Positions 9,495 to 19,068 of a stretch of 44,206 nucleotides of DNA are shown piece by piece. Position 1 is the stretch's first letter. Each line of letters starts with the position of its first letter. Where the stretch lies: NCBI RefSeq assembly GCF_013391405.1, contig NZ_JACBFD010000022.1, positions 1 through 44,206 of the forward strand. The letters run 5' to 3'. Position numbers and translations under genes: made by a program. The notes below the pieces were generated by a model. That model saw only the letters and a list, made by a program, of their open reading frames with translations, ran no database searches and had not been told where the DNA came from. Origin of the DNA: Staphylococcus sp. GSSP0090 (GTDB lineage Bacteria; Bacillota; Bacilli; Staphylococcales; Staphylococcaceae).

Positions 9495-10727
9495 TTATTT
9501 TGTTTCAATATTTGGGTTATGAAATAATGCATAATACAATAATATGAATCCTAGAAGTACAATAACCCCTACATAAATAGACATCATCCAAGGCAGAATA
9601 AACGCGCCAATAATTAGTCCGAAGCGCGCTAATATATTTCCCCCATAAAATGAAATCATCCCAAACGTATTATAAGTACTGCGTTTATCTTCAGGAATCA
9701 TCAAAAAGCGTTGCGCATTTTGAATTGGAGAATAAATCAATTCGCCTATTGTCGCTATAATAGCAAATAGCACTAATATCCAAAATTCAGAAACTGACAT
9801 CAACACACTATAACCAATGGTATATAATACAATACCTATCATAAATGCAATTTTCTTAGAAGTAACCTCTACGATTCTATTGACCGTAAATGTTAATGTC
9901 GCTACCACAAGTGTATTAACAATCATAATTACTGTAAACATTCGGACACCATCTATATAAAAGCCTAAAAAGTGCAAAGGTTCAAAATCGTTTTTTAGCC
10001 TTACGACAACATAAGAATTCAAACTAAGTTCAGCCATGATCACCATCATAAATCCAATGTTAAGTAACATATAGTATTTGTCTTTAATGACAACATGATA
10101 ACTATCTATAAAATGTTTGAATTTAGAAGTTAAGTCTTCTTTTTTAGTAATGACCTGCGCCACATCATAATATTTTTCAAATAAATACCAACTAATTAAC
10201 ATAGCAATAAAGAATAAAACAAATAGTAAGTGTTTATGACCTAAATATAACAACGCGCCTAATGCCATGCCAATCGCTGTCCCAATATTAAACATCCAAT
10301 AATTTAATTGATAAACATATTCCCGAACATCTTCATAAATAGCATCCATAATTGCTGCTTCAAAAATAGGTTCACTCGCAGCGAATAATAATTCAAAAAT
10401 AAATACTGTTACACAAAATATAATTAAACCTATCCCGTCCATTGTCACCGTAATGCTTAAAATAATTAAACATAGTGCATAGAAAAAATGGATATAATTA
10501 ACCACTTTCTTCCTATTATAATTGTCACCTAAATATCCACCTACGAAGGACACTACAAAACTTACGATGATGTTGGCAATTAAAAATGCACCAGCAAATA
10601 CAGCATTTACTTTACTAGTTAAATATAAAGCCATAAAGGGTAAAATCGCTTGACTTGCTATAATTAAGATGAAATCTGCTATCATTCTTGTTTTCAAAGT
10701 TGTTGATAATGTGAGAAACTGTTTCAT
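9495..10727 (-). CDS. Major facilitator superfamily transporter, probable drug/metabolite exporter
   Basis: About 12 membrane segments in 410 residues. MFS motif A appears as GGYLGDNYNRKKVV between helices 2 and 3. The substrate is not predictable. The frame stays open to an ATG at 10796, but that start has no ribosome site and would place the promoter inside the gene. The ATG at 10727 (MKQFLTLSTT) has GGGGTG 8 nt upstream, so I use it. The gene is monocistronic, with a palindromic operator over its -10. I do not recall this gene at this point in S. aureus, so it may be lineage-specific. Confidence 0.8.
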   Translation of the reverse strand: MKQFLTLSTTLKTRMIADFILIIASQAILPFMALYLTSKVNAVFAGAFLIANIIVSFVVSFVGGYLGDNYNRKKVVNYIHFFYALCLIILSITVTMDGIGLIIFCVTVFIFELLFAASEPIFEAAIMDAIYEDVREYVYQLNYWMFNIGTAIGMALGALLYLGHKHLLFVLFFIAMLISWYLFEKYYDVAQVITKKEDLTSKFKHFIDSYHVVIKDKYYMLLNIGFMMVIMAELSLNSYVVVRLKNDFEPLHFLGFYIDGVRMFTVIMIVNTLVVATLTFTVNRIVEVTSKKIAFMIGIVLYTIGYSVLMSVSEFWILVLFAIIATIGELIYSPIQNAQRFLMIPEDKRSTYNTFGMISFYGGNILARFGLIIGAFILPWMMSIYVGVIVLLGFILLYYALFHNPNIETK

Positions 10728-10763
10728 CTGAATTACACCCCGCTTTATAATTTGATTATTTAC

Positions 10764-10792
10764 ATTATACACTATGTGTATATCTTGAACAG
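10764..10792 (-). promoter_or_regulatory. MFS gene promoter with overlapping 17-bp palindromic operator
   Basis: The minus-strand -10 TATAAT (10764-10769) has a weak -35 CTGTTC (10787-10792) at 17 nt. The perfect palindrome TATACACTATGTGTATA (10766-10782) overlaps the -10 and spacer, the classic place for a repressor. No regulator gene is adjacent. Confidence 0.6.
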
Positions 10793-10973
10793 ACATTTTA
10801 TCAAAACATATTTAACTTATTTTTATATTTTAACTTCTTTCTTATTTTTCACAATATAAATTTCAAAATTTACAATAACTTTAAATACTTAATCATTTTA
10901 AAAATCATCGTAATTTAATCTAACTGTCACTATCCTATGTAGCTTTATTTTTTACCTAGTCATTCATAAAATA

Positions 10974-11010
10974 AAAAGCAAGATTATCCTAATGTGATAA
11001 CCTTGCTTTT
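10974..11010 (-). terminator. fabF terminator
   Basis: The arms AAAAGCAAG (10974-10982) and CTTGCTTTT (11002-11010) are extended by TTATC/GATAA across one mismatch. On the minus strand T-rich sequence (TTTTTATTTTATG) follows. Confidence 0.8.
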
Positions 11011-11036
11011 GCAAACTGTAACTTGCTTAAATTAAA

Positions 11037-12281
11037 TTAGTCAGTAAATTTTTTCAGTATGAGGACTGCATTATGTCCACCAAAACCTAAACTATTACTC
11101 ATTGCATACGTAATATCTAAATCTTCTGCTTTATTTGGTACAATATCTAAATCACATTCAGGATCTGGTGAATCAGCATGAATCGTTGGTGCAATGCGAC
11201 GATCTCTAATAGAAAGTGCAGAGAAAATAGCTTCTAAACCACCTGTAGCACCAAGTAAATGACCTGTCATTGATTTTGTAGAACTCACTTTCAATGTTGC
11301 GGCAGCTTCACCAAAAGTATTCTTAATAGCTTGGATTTCAGTCAAATCACCCACTGGTGTACTTGTACCATGGGCATTTAAATATTGGATATCTTTGGCT
11401 TCTATGCCAGCATCATCCATAGCCGCTTGCATTGCGCGTGAGCCACCTTCACCTTCTGGGGCAGGTGCTGTAATATGGTATGCATCACCAGTTGAACCAT
11501 AACCTACGATTTCAGCATATATTTGCGCACCACGTGCTTGTGCAGATTCTAGTGATTCTAAAACAACAATACCTGCACCTTCACCCATGATAAACCCGTC
11601 ACGCCCTTCTTGGAATGGACGACATGCAGTTGCTTTATCATCATTTGTTGACAACGCACGACTCGCACTAAATCCAGCTAAAGCCATATGCGTAATTGGT
11701 GCTTCTGTACCACCAGTTATCATTGCATCTGCATCGCCACGTTGAATAATTTTAAACGCCTCACCTATTGAGTTCGTTCCAGTAGCACAAGCTGTCACTG
11801 TAGAGCCATTCGGTCCTTTAGCACCTAAATCGATAGACACTTGGCCTGTTGCCATATCTGGAATAAGCATAGGAACGAAGAATGGGCTGACACGTCTTGG
11901 TCCACGGTTTAATAATTGGCTATGTGAAATTTCAAAAGTTTCCATACCACCTATACCTGAACCAATCCAAACACCCACTTTATCAGCCGTACTTTCGTTA
12001 ATTTCAAGTTTAGCATCATTCACTGCTTCTCTTGCAGCTACGACTGCATATTGTGTAAAGCGATCCATACGTCTCGCTTCTTTTTTAGGAATATAATCTT
12101 CTATATCAAAGTCTTTTAGCTCACCTGCTAAATGGACATTATAATCTGTTGTATCTATACGCGTAATCGAATCTATACCGCTTACACCTTTTAATGCGTT
12201 ATCCCAAGTAGACTTCGCATCATTTCCTATAGGTGATAATGCGCCAATTCCTGTAATAACAACACGTTGTTCTTTGCTCAT
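11037..12281 (-). CDS. fabF: Beta-ketoacyl-ACP synthase II (FabF)
   Basis: Condensing enzyme that elongates acyl-ACP with malonyl-ACP in type II fatty acid synthesis. It has 414 residues. The catalytic triad is Cys165 ([11 protein letters not shown]), His304 ([11 protein letters not shown]) and His341 ([14 protein letters not shown]), with Lys336 also present. It starts 11 nt after fabH, and AGGAGG overlaps the fabH stop, so the two are one operon. It lies under the FapR-controlled fabH promoter. Confidence 0.97.
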   Translation of the reverse strand: MSKEQRVVITGIGALSPIGNDAKSTWDNALKGVSGIDSITRIDTTDYNVHLAGELKDFDIEDYIPKKEARRMDRFTQYAVVAAREAVNDAKLEINESTADKVGVWIGSGIGGMETFEISHSQLLNRGPRRVSPFFVPMLIPDMATGQVSIDLGAKGPNGSTVTACATGTNSIGEAFKIIQRGDADAMITGGTEAPITHMALAGFSASRALSTNDDKATACRPFQEGRDGFIMGEGAGIVVLESLESAQARGAQIYAEIVGYGSTGDAYHITAPAPEGEGGSRAMQAAMDDAGIEAKDIQYLNAHGTSTPVGDLTEIQAIKNTFGEAAATLKVSSTKSMTGHLLGATGGLEAIFSALSIRDRRIAPTIHADSPDPECDLDIVPNKAEDLDITYAMSNSLGFGGHNAVLILKKFTD

Positions 12282-12292
12282 AATTTATCCTC

Positions 12293-13234
12293 CTATTTTC
12301 CCCATCTTAGTGTAACTGCGCCCCATGTCAAGCCGCCACCAAAACCTACTAACACTAAGACATCATCATCTTTAATCCTACCATTTTCTAACTCTTGTCC
12401 TATACTTAATGGAATTGACGCTGCTGAAGTATTACCAAAGCGATCCACGGATACGCTCATTTTTTCCTTTGGAATACCTAAACGTTCTCTAGCTGATTCC
12501 ATAATTCTTATATTTGCTTGGTGAGGCACAAACATATCTACGTCATCTGGCGTTAAATTAGCTTTTGCAACTGCATTGTTAGATGCTTCACCCATAATTC
12601 TTACTGCAAATTTAAATACTTCGCGACCATTCATAAATATTTTTCCATTTTCTGGATTTAAATATAGATGTTTTGCACCTGAACCGTCTGAACCTAATTC
12701 ATAACTTAAGATACCTCGACCTTCAGATACTTCACCTAATACGACAGCACCAGCGCCGTCACCAAATAAAATAGCTGTTGAACGATCTGTAAAATCAGTA
12801 ATTTTAGATAATTTATCAACACCGACAACTAAAATGTTTTTATAATCACCAGATTGAATAAATTGTTTAGCATTGATCATTGAATACATAAAGCCACTAC
12901 ATGCAGCCAATTGGTCCATAGAGGCAACTTTGCCTAAACCTAATCTCTCTTGTAGAATATTGGCAACTGTTGGAAACGGAAAATCCCCTGTTGATGTTGC
13001 AACAATAATCATATCTATTTCTGATGCTTCAATTCCTGCATCTTCAATTGCTTTTAAACTAGCTTGATAAGCCATATCTGAAGTTTCTTCGTCTTCACTA
13101 GCCCATCTACGTTCTTTAATACCAGTCATTTGAGATATCCATTCATCTGATGTTTCTAAAAATGATTCAAAATAGGTATTTTCTACAACTTTTTCAGGTG
13201 CGTATGCACCAAAACCTTTAATACCCACGTCCAT
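12293..13234 (-). CDS. fabH: Beta-ketoacyl-ACP synthase III (FabH)
   Basis: Starts fatty acid synthesis by condensing acyl-CoA primers with malonyl-ACP; in staphylococci branched primers are favoured. It has 313 residues. Catalytic residues fall at the canonical positions: Cys112 ([10 protein letters not shown]), His238 (VPHQANIRI) and Asn268 ([10 protein letters not shown]). The ATG is preceded by AAGAAGGTG. It is the first gene of fabH-fabF, directly behind a FapR operator. Confidence 0.97.
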   Translation of the reverse strand: MDVGIKGFGAYAPEKVVENTYFESFLETSDEWISQMTGIKERRWASEDEETSDMAYQASLKAIEDAGIEASEIDMIIVATSTGDFPFPTVANILQERLGLGKVASMDQLAACSGFMYSMINAKQFIQSGDYKNILVVGVDKLSKITDFTDRSTAILFGDGAGAVVLGEVSEGRGILSYELGSDGSGAKHLYLNPENGKIFMNGREVFKFAVRIMGEASNNAVAKANLTPDDVDMFVPHQANIRIMESARERLGIPKEKMSVSVDRFGNTSAASIPLSIGQELENGRIKDDDVLVLVGFGGGLTWGAVTLRWGK

Positions 13235-13272
13235 GGTTGTACACCTTCTTAATTTTAAATTTAATTATAATT

Positions 13273-13289
13273 TTAATACCAGGTATTAA
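13273..13289 (-). promoter_or_regulatory. FapR operator of fabHF
   Basis: TTAATACCAGGTATTAA is a perfect 17-bp palindrome matching the FapR family site (TTAGTACCTRRTACTAA-like). It covers the -10 of the fabH promoter. FapR represses lipid synthesis genes and is released by malonyl-CoA. Confidence 0.85.
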
Positions 13290-13311
13290 TTTAACATAAT
13301 ACACATTTCAA
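13283..13311 (-). promoter_or_regulatory. fabH promoter
   Basis: Minus strand -35 TTGAAA (13306-13311), 17-nt spacer, -10 TAATAC (13283-13288). The -10 lies inside the FapR palindrome. Confidence 0.65.
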
Positions 13312-13474
13312 ATACAAGAACTATACTTATTTCAGTGCGCGTTTTCCATAAATAATTATAAAGGACTTAACGTATTATCACAAAGTATAACCACAATTAT
13401 TACTTATCTACTATACAAACTACAGTTTATTATTTATACTATAGATATATATATGATATTGGAGGCATTACATA

Positions 13475-13669
13475 ATGAAATACCTCGCAGTTTTATTCTG
13501 GTCTATTGTCTTATTACAAATGATTAATTTCGTGCTTAACAGCTTAAATGGTGGCGGTGCATTAAACTTTGTTACACCCCTCATAGGTGCAGTTGTTTTC
13601 ACGATTATTATTATCTTATTTGATTTGGTAATTAAACCTAAACAAAATAGTACAAATGAACAACATTAA
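13475..13669 (+). CDS. YjzD-like small membrane protein (DUF2929)
   Basis: 64 residues with two hydrophobic segments (about 3-20 and 31-52), separated by NSLNGGGALNF, and a short polar tail. Size, layout and position next to fabH agree with the DUF2929/YjzD family of Bacillus and Staphylococcus; function unknown. A good GGAGG lies 9 nt before the ATG. A candidate -10 TATACT is at 13435-13440. It is divergent from fabH. Confidence 0.75.
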   Translation: MKYLAVLFWSIVLLQMINFVLNSLNGGGALNFVTPLIGAVVFTIIIILFDLVIKPKQNSTNEQH

Positions 13670-13695
13670 GCAAAGTGTATTGTAGGAAGAAATCA

Positions 13696-13737
13696 AACTG
13701 TCAACAGGGTCTATTGATCGACGTTGGCAGTTTTTCT
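13696..13737 (+). terminator. Terminator of the YjzD-like gene
   Basis: AACTGTCAAC (13696-13705) pairs with GTTGGCAGTT (13723-13732), with one G-U pair, followed by TTTCT. Confidence 0.75.
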
Positions 13738-13749
13738 ATTGTGTACTTT

Positions 13750-13850
13750 TAAGACTGTACACTTTTAACGGTTGCTGCGTATAGGCATCAATCGTTATTT
13801 TTTTATTCTTACAAAAATGTAAAAAATCTCTATTCATTATGAATAACGAA
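13750..13850 (+). repeat. Dispersed hairpin repeat, copy A
   Basis: The core 13753-13804 matches 44111-44162 at 44 of 52 bases. It contains the stem TAACGGTTG (13766-13774) / CAATCGTTA (13789-13797), followed by seven T, like an intrinsic terminator on the plus strand. Weaker similarity continues to about 13850 (a TACAAAAA block, then ATCTCTAT). On the minus strand a degraded reading frame runs toward the hairpin, and GAGGTGTGT with ribosome-site character lies further upstream (13897-13905). Confidence 0.7.
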
Positions 13851-13937
13851 ACCTTAATTAAAAATGAACTTGCTTGTAAGATGAAATATGATAAATACAC
13901 ACCTCATCTTCAAGTTTAATTTATTAATTATAAAAAA

Positions 13938-13978
13938 GTGGCGCATAAACCAAATTGAAATTATGGTTTATGCGCCAC
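13938..13978 (-). terminator. clpB terminator
   Basis: A perfect 15-bp stem (GTGGCGCATAAACCA with TGGTTTATGCGCCAC) is followed on the minus strand by TTTTTTATAATT. The rest of the 13670-14003 gap holds the YjzD terminator and repeat copy A. Confidence 0.9.
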
Positions 13979-14003
13979 ACTATTTTGTTAAATTGAGTGA
14001 TAC

Positions 14004-16616
14004 TTACTCATCAAATTCTGGTTTGTTTTCAGTAAATGTTAAACCATCATCAGATAAGTCGATATCTATTGTAGTGCCTTCTGGTAAATTTTCTCTTATC
14101 ATTTTACGTGCTAATGGTGTTTCTATTTGTCTTTGCACAAAACGTTTCAACGGTCTTGCACCGAATTGTGGTTCATACGCTTCTTCACCTAACCACGCTT
14201 TAGCTTTATCTGACACATTAATTGAAATACGTTGTGCCATCAATCTAATATTCAATTCAGTCAATATTTTATCTACTATAGAACTCATATCACTGATTGT
14301 TAATGGTTTAAATAATACAATATCGTCCATACGGTTAATAATTTCTGGTTTGAAATATTGATTCAAGCTATTCATCACAGCTTTTTCTGTATCATCCGTA
14401 ATTACACCAGCGTCTTTGACGTTTTCTAACAGTATTTGTGAACCAATATTACTTGTCATAATGATAATTGTATTTTTGAAATCAACTTCGCGTCCTTTAG
14501 AATCAGTAAGTCGACCTTCTTCAAGTATTTGTAACAATACATTAAATACGTCTGAATGTGCTTTTTCAATTTCATCTAATAATATGACAGAATATGGATT
14601 ACGACGTACTGCTTCAGTTAACTGTCCACCTTCATCATGACCAACATAGCCTGGAGGCGCACCAATTAAACGAGAAACGGAATGTTTTTCCATATATTCA
14701 CTCATATCAATGCGTATCATATGTTTTTCTGAATCAAATAAAGTGGACGCTAATGATTTAGCTAATTCCGTTTTACCAACGCCTGTAGGTCCTAAGAATA
14801 AGAAGCTACCAATTGGTCTACTTGGATCTTTAATGCCTGCACGCGCTCTTACAACAGCGTCAGAAACTAAATCGACCGCTTTGTCTTGACCGACAACACG
14901 TTCATGTAAAATATCCGAAAGATTTAATAATTTCTCTCTTTCTGTTTCTACAAGTTTAGAAACAGGAATGCCTGTCCATGAACTAACAATGTCTCCAATT
15001 TCTTCGTCTGATACAATTTCACGTATAATGCGTTCATTATCACTGTTTTGTTCATTTTGGAATGCAGCTTCTAACTCACGTAATTCTTTTTCTAATTCAG
15101 GAATTTTACCATGTTGTAATTCTGCCGCTTTTTCCAAATTATAATTATTTTCAGCATCTTCTAAAGCTTTTCTACTTTCATCTAATTCAGTACGTTTTTC
15201 TTGTAGTTTGGCAATTTTGCCTTTTTCTTCTTCTACACGTGATTGAATCGCATTTTGTTTTTCTTTTTCATTAGATAATTCTTGTTGTAATTCTTGTAAG
15301 CGTTGTTTACTTACGTTATCTGATTCGTTTTTCAATGCGCTCTCTTCGATTTCTAATTGCATAACACGTCGATTGACTTGGTCTAACTCTGTAGGATTTG
15401 AACCCATTTCCGTACGAATCGTCGCACACGCTTGGTCTACAAGATCAATCGCTTTATCGGGTAAGAAGCGATCTGTAATATATCGATCTGAAAGCTCTGC
15501 CGCAGCGACTAACGCTTTATCTTGGATACGTACACCATGATAAACTTCATAGCGCTCTTTCAGCCCACGTAAAATAGAAATTGTATCTTCAACATCTGGT
15601 TCAGACACGTTTACTTTTTGGAAACGACGTTCTAATGCAGAATCTTTTTCAATATATTCTCTATATTCATTTAATGTTGTTGCACCGATACAGTGTAATT
15701 CACCACGTGCAAGCATTGGTTTAAGCATATTGCCTGCATCCATCGCACCTTCTGTTTTACCTGCGCCAACAAGCATGTGAATTTCATCGATAAATAATAT
15801 AATTCTACCTTCTGAGTCTTTCACTTCTTTAAGTACTGCTTTTAAACGCTCTTCAAATTCACCACGATATTTTGCACCTGCAACAAGCGCACTTAAATCC
15901 AATTCAAATATTGTTTTATCTAACAATGATTCTGGTACATCTTTACGCACGATGCGTTGTGCCAGACCTTCAACAATTGCAGTTTTACCTACACCAGGTT
16001 CACCGATTAATACTGGATTATTTTTAGTCTTTCTACTTAAAATTCTCACAGTATTTCTTATTTCTTCATCACGTCCAATGACAGGATCCATGTTCCCTTG
16101 ACGGACTTCTTCAACTAAATCTCTACCATATTTTTCTAATGCTTCGTAATTTGCTTCTGGGTTTTGTGACGTCACATGATTTCCTCCTCTTATTTTTTTA
16201 ATGATTTCTACAATAATTTCTTTTTTATTATCGACAAATTTAATTGTTGTTTCATCTATATCCATTGCAGCTAGAATAATATGTTCCATAGAAATATACG
16301 TATCTTCATACGTATTCATGTATGTTTCAGCTTTATTTATTAATTCATTCGCTTTTTGACTAATATACTGACCATATTGTACGTTATCTCCTTGTACAGA
16401 AGGATAATTTTTCAATTTTTCATTGTATGCTTTATTTAAAAGTTCCGTATCGATATTTGCTCTTTCCATTACACTTTTAAATAAACTTTCACTTTCTTCA
16501 AGTGAAGCTTTTAATATTGCTTCTATTTCGATATTTTGGTTTTCGTTGTCTTTTGCTAGTTCTATCGCCTTTTGTAAAGCACCTTGAACTGCATAGGTCA
16601 TTTGATTAATATCCAA
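14004..16616 (-). CDS. clpB: ClpB, protein disaggregase (Hsp100 AAA+ chaperone)
   Basis: Rescues aggregated proteins with DnaK. It has 870 residues, family length. Domains: an N domain (1-145), AAA1 with Walker [14 protein letters not shown] and [13 protein letters not shown], a coiled-coil middle domain (about 400-525, charged Gln/Glu/Lys-rich) and AAA2 with [13 protein letters not shown]. The C-terminal domain carries [12 protein letters not shown]. There is no IGF/IGL ClpP loop, as expected for ClpB. The start codon is TTG (codon 16614-16616), placed 7 nt after GAGGTG; there is no in-frame ATG before residue 6. A CtsR operator and strong promoter lie upstream. Confidence 0.97.
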   Translation of the reverse strand: MDINQMTYAVQGALQKAIELAKDNENQNIEIEAILKASLEESESLFKSVMERANIDTELLNKAYNEKLKNYPSVQGDNVQYGQYISQKANELINKAETYMNTYEDTYISMEHIILAAMDIDETTIKFVDNKKEIIVEIIKKIRGGNHVTSQNPEANYEALEKYGRDLVEEVRQGNMDPVIGRDEEIRNTVRILSRKTKNNPVLIGEPGVGKTAIVEGLAQRIVRKDVPESLLDKTIFELDLSALVAGAKYRGEFEERLKAVLKEVKDSEGRIILFIDEIHMLVGAGKTEGAMDAGNMLKPMLARGELHCIGATTLNEYREYIEKDSALERRFQKVNVSEPDVEDTISILRGLKERYEVYHGVRIQDKALVAAAELSDRYITDRFLPDKAIDLVDQACATIRTEMGSNPTELDQVNRRVMQLEIEESALKNESDNVSKQRLQELQQELSNEKEKQNAIQSRVEEEKGKIAKLQEKRTELDESRKALEDAENNYNLEKAAELQHGKIPELEKELRELEAAFQNEQNSDNERIIREIVSDEEIGDIVSSWTGIPVSKLVETEREKLLNLSDILHERVVGQDKAVDLVSDAVVRARAGIKDPSRPIGSFLFLGPTGVGKTELAKSLASTLFDSEKHMIRIDMSEYMEKHSVSRLIGAPPGYVGHDEGGQLTEAVRRNPYSVILLDEIEKAHSDVFNVLLQILEEGRLTDSKGREVDFKNTIIIMTSNIGSQILLENVKDAGVITDDTEKAVMNSLNQYFKPEIINRMDDIVLFKPLTISDMSSIVDKILTELNIRLMAQRISINVSDKAKAWLGEEAYEPQFGARPLKRFVQRQIETPLARKMIRENLPEGTTIDIDLSDDGLTFTENKPEFDE

Positions 16617-16637
16617 AATGATTCACCTCACCATTTA

Positions 16638-16653
16638 GTTTTTGATCAAAAAC
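16638..16653. promoter_or_regulatory. 16-bp perfect palindrome in the clpB leader
   Basis: GTTTTTGATCAAAAAC lies between the CtsR box and the clpB ribosome site. It could be a hairpin in the mRNA or a second operator; nothing identifies a binding protein. Confidence 0.35.
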
Positions 16654-16661
16654 AAAGTAAG

Positions 16662-16684
16662 TTTGACTTTGACTTTCTTTGACC
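16662..16684 (-). promoter_or_regulatory. CtsR operator of clpB
   Basis: On the minus strand, GGTCAAAGAAAGTCAAA (16668-16684) fits the CtsR heptad pattern RGTCAAA-N3-RGTCAAA exactly. A third AGTCAAA heptad (16662-16668) overlaps its end. It lies directly downstream of the -10, so heat-labile CtsR would block initiation. Confidence 0.88.
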
Positions 16685-16692
16685 TTAACTTT

Positions 16693-16721
16693 ATTATATT
16701 CCTTTTATTCACTTTTATCAA
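16693..16721 (-). promoter_or_regulatory. clpB sigma-A promoter
   Basis: Minus strand -35 TTGATA (16716-16721), 17-nt spacer, -10 TATAAT (16693-16698). The near-consensus promoter is kept in check by CtsR. Confidence 0.8.
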
Positions 16722-16890
16722 CCTATATGACTAGAAATTTAAAATAATTTACGCATTCTATAACGCTGTATATATCTATGTTTTGCCCATAATTTATATA
16801 TGCTAAACAATAACTTTGTTGCTTTTAAATACAGTATATTAAATGACACTTAGTTATGAATATGCATGTTACGCACGCCATAAATTAAAA
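16722..16890. other. AT-rich intergenic stretch, no feature recognised
   Basis: It lies between the clpB promoter and the terminator of the OatA-like gene. I find no open frame with a ribosome site, no strong hairpin and no repeat. Confidence 0.5.
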
Positions 16891-16923
16891 GGCATAACCT
16901 CTAGTTCATTGTGAGGTTATGCC
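16891..16923 (-). terminator. Terminator of the OatA-like gene
   Basis: GGCATAACCTC pairs with GAGGTTATGCC across 11 nt, with TTTTAATTT following on the minus strand, about 85 nt after the stop. Confidence 0.7.
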
Positions 16924-17008
16924 ACTTATTGTGCTTTAATATTCTATTTTATTCAAAGCATAATCTAATTAAATTTAGTAAATTGAAATGATATCCTTTT
17001 AACTTTTG

Positions 17009-18841
17009 CTATTTAGATGTTGATTTCTTTTTAATATGTTTTAGTATTTCATCTGTCAATGCGTTCACGCCCGACGGTTCTAAATGAATACCATCAGGTG
17101 CAAAGTAATTACTATGCCCTTCTGAACGTTGATACCAATCAATCAACGTTACGTTGCTATGTTTTTTCGCTGCATCTGCCATAACTTGGTTAACGTGATC
17201 TTCATAACTTCTTGGTACACGCGTGTTAATCAAATACACATTTGCTTTTCCGAATTTACTAATTAGTTCCTCAAGTTGCGATTCAGAAAAATCACCATTC
17301 GTTCCTAACTCTAAAATCACTTGCTTAGATTTACGATTGTAAGCTTTATATTTTTCATCTGCTAACGGTATTGCTTCATATAAATTACGGCCGACTTTAC
17401 CATCAATGGTTGCATTTGGAACATGCGCTTTAAATTTTTCTCCTATATCAACCATAACAGAGTCGCCAATGAGCAGTGGACTCAAATCAGTATATACCTC
17501 ATTATCTTTATCTTTTTTAAAATTTGAATCACCTAAAAAGTTAACATCATCAACTGGTATAGGTCTAACCAAGTACTTATCAATCTCTTCAGTATTATAT
17601 GAAGTAGACTTATGATTAATTTGATCTTTGCCTAAACGATCAAATGTACCTGCCAAAATAAAAATAGATGGTAATAACATTACACTGATTAATATGGTTC
17701 TTATAAACGCAGACTTTCTATATTTATTAAAACTAAAAGCCTTAAAACCTTGTTTTCTAAACGGTGTTTCAATATATCTATAAGATATTTCCGCAAAGAA
17801 AATAGTCAATAAAATGTCTAAGACATATACATATAATGGTACTTGACCATCGACATAATATGAATGTAAAAAGCTAATAATTGGGAAATGCCATAAATAT
17901 AAGCTATAAGAGCGTTTACCAATATAAACAAACCATTTATTTCCTATTAATTTAGCAAAATAACCAGATGGATGTACTGCACTAATGATGACAAATAAAG
18001 TAATACCAGAAATAAGATAAAATCCGCCATTATAAATCCAATCACTATTATCATCCACTTTAATAAAAAGTAATAAGAGTACGAAAAGACCTATTGTCCC
18101 AATACTATCTATTATAATTTTAAGTAGATGATTAGGATGTTGCTTTAATTTAAACGGTGGCCAAATAAAAGCTATGATGACACCTAACAACATCGTTTGT
18201 AGTCTTGTATCAGTTCCAAAATAAACACGAGAATGCTGCATATGTGGTTGAGAAATCAATACCATCAACAGTAATGACATCAGTGAAATAATCCAAAATA
18301 TTAGTGTCACATTACGATATTTCTTGATCGTTAATAACAATGTGATTAACACAATAGGAAAAAATATGTAGAATTGTTCTTCAATTGCTAATGACCACAA
18401 ATGTTTCAATGGCATAAAGGCAAATTGTTCAAAATAATTTACATCGGTTGCAATATACCACCAATTTGATACATAAAAAATGGCTGCAAACGCATCATGC
18501 TTGATACTTATAATTTGCTCTGGCTTAAAAATAAGTGTCGCTAACGTTACTGTAATAACTAATACCAATACAGCCGGTATCAAGCGTTTAATTCGCCGTA
18601 ACCAAAACTGCTTCAAATTGATAATGCCGGTGTTTTCATATTCAAATAAAAGTAAACTCGTAATTAAATAACCGGAAATCACAAAAAATGTATCTACACC
18701 AAGAAACCCACCAGATAACCATTGTTTATTTAAGTGATAAATAATAATACCGATAACTGCAATGGCTCTAAGTCCATCTAAGCCAGGCATATAACGCGTA
18801 TGTCGTTTGACTTGCTTACTATGATTAGAATTTTTGTTCAT
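17009..18841 (-). CDS. OatA-type peptidoglycan O-acetyltransferase (acyltransferase-3 plus SGNH domain)
   Basis: About 610 residues. The N-terminal acyltransferase-3 membrane domain has roughly 10-11 helices, opening YMPGLDGLRAIAVIGIIIYH, with GGFLGVDTFFVISGYL and LWSLAIEEQFYIFFP. A surface SGNH esterase-like domain has LLIGDSVMVDIG (nucleophile Ser), LELGTNGD and APDGIHLE (Asp-x-x-His). Such enzymes acetylate muramic acid and give lysozyme resistance. Staphylococci carry oatA elsewhere plus a paralogue at this locus, so I leave the symbol blank. The frame is open to 18952, but a good promoter lies inside that extension. Start is ATG 18841, or TTG 18847 closer to the GGGGATGAGAG site. Confidence 0.85.
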   Translation of the reverse strand: MNKNSNHSKQVKRHTRYMPGLDGLRAIAVIGIIIYHLNKQWLSGGFLGVDTFFVISGYLITSLLLFEYENTGIINLKQFWLRRIKRLIPAVLVLVITVTLATLIFKPEQIISIKHDAFAAIFYVSNWWYIATDVNYFEQFAFMPLKHLWSLAIEEQFYIFFPIVLITLLLTIKKYRNVTLIFWIISLMSLLLMVLISQPHMQHSRVYFGTDTRLQTMLLGVIIAFIWPPFKLKQHPNHLLKIIIDSIGTIGLFVLLLLFIKVDDNSDWIYNGGFYLISGITLFVIISAVHPSGYFAKLIGNKWFVYIGKRSYSLYLWHFPIISFLHSYYVDGQVPLYVYVLDILLTIFFAEISYRYIETPFRKQGFKAFSFNKYRKSAFIRTILISVMLLPSIFILAGTFDRLGKDQINHKSTSYNTEEIDKYLVRPIPVDDVNFLGDSNFKKDKDNEVYTDLSPLLIGDSVMVDIGEKFKAHVPNATIDGKVGRNLYEAIPLADEKYKAYNRKSKQVILELGTNGDFSESQLEELISKFGKANVYLINTRVPRSYEDHVNQVMADAAKKHSNVTLIDWYQRSEGHSNYFAPDGIHLEPSGVNALTDEILKHIKKKSTSK

Positions 18842-18904
18842 TGACAACCATACTCTCATCCCCAAATATATTACCTTTAATGATTTAATTTTAAATACCA
18901 AGAT

Positions 18905-18933
18905 ATTGTAATACTTTCGTAATATAACTGCAA
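18905..18933 (-). promoter_or_regulatory. Promoter of the OatA-like gene
   Basis: Minus strand -35 TTGCAG (18928-18933), 17-nt spacer, -10 TACAAT (18905-18910). Its position argues against the upstream start at 18952. Confidence 0.65.
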
Positions 18934-19001
18934 TTATTTTAATGAATTGCACTATAGAAAAGTTTTATTTTAAGATTGTTACCACGCTTTAAAGATTTCA
19001 A

Positions 19002-19049
19002 AAAAATACTAGCCTATAGAATTTGGGAAATCTACAGACTAGTATTTTT
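19002..19049. terminator. sufT terminator
   Basis: AAAAATACTAG (19002-19012) pairs with CTAGTATTTTT (19039-19049), with a 26-nt loop, about 20 nt after the sufT stop. A/T arms allow either direction. Confidence 0.75.
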
Positions 19050-19068
19050 CAATTTATATTTGTTTAAG

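Noticed and set aside
10728..10796. Longer MFS protein starting at ATG 10796
   Set aside because: There is no ribosome site before 10796, and the TATAAT box and palindrome would fall inside the gene; ATG 10727 has GGGGTG at good spacing.
18842..18952. N-terminal extension of the OatA-like protein to 18952
   Set aside because: The extension contains a good promoter (TTGCAG, 17 nt, TACAAT) and lacks a ribosome site.
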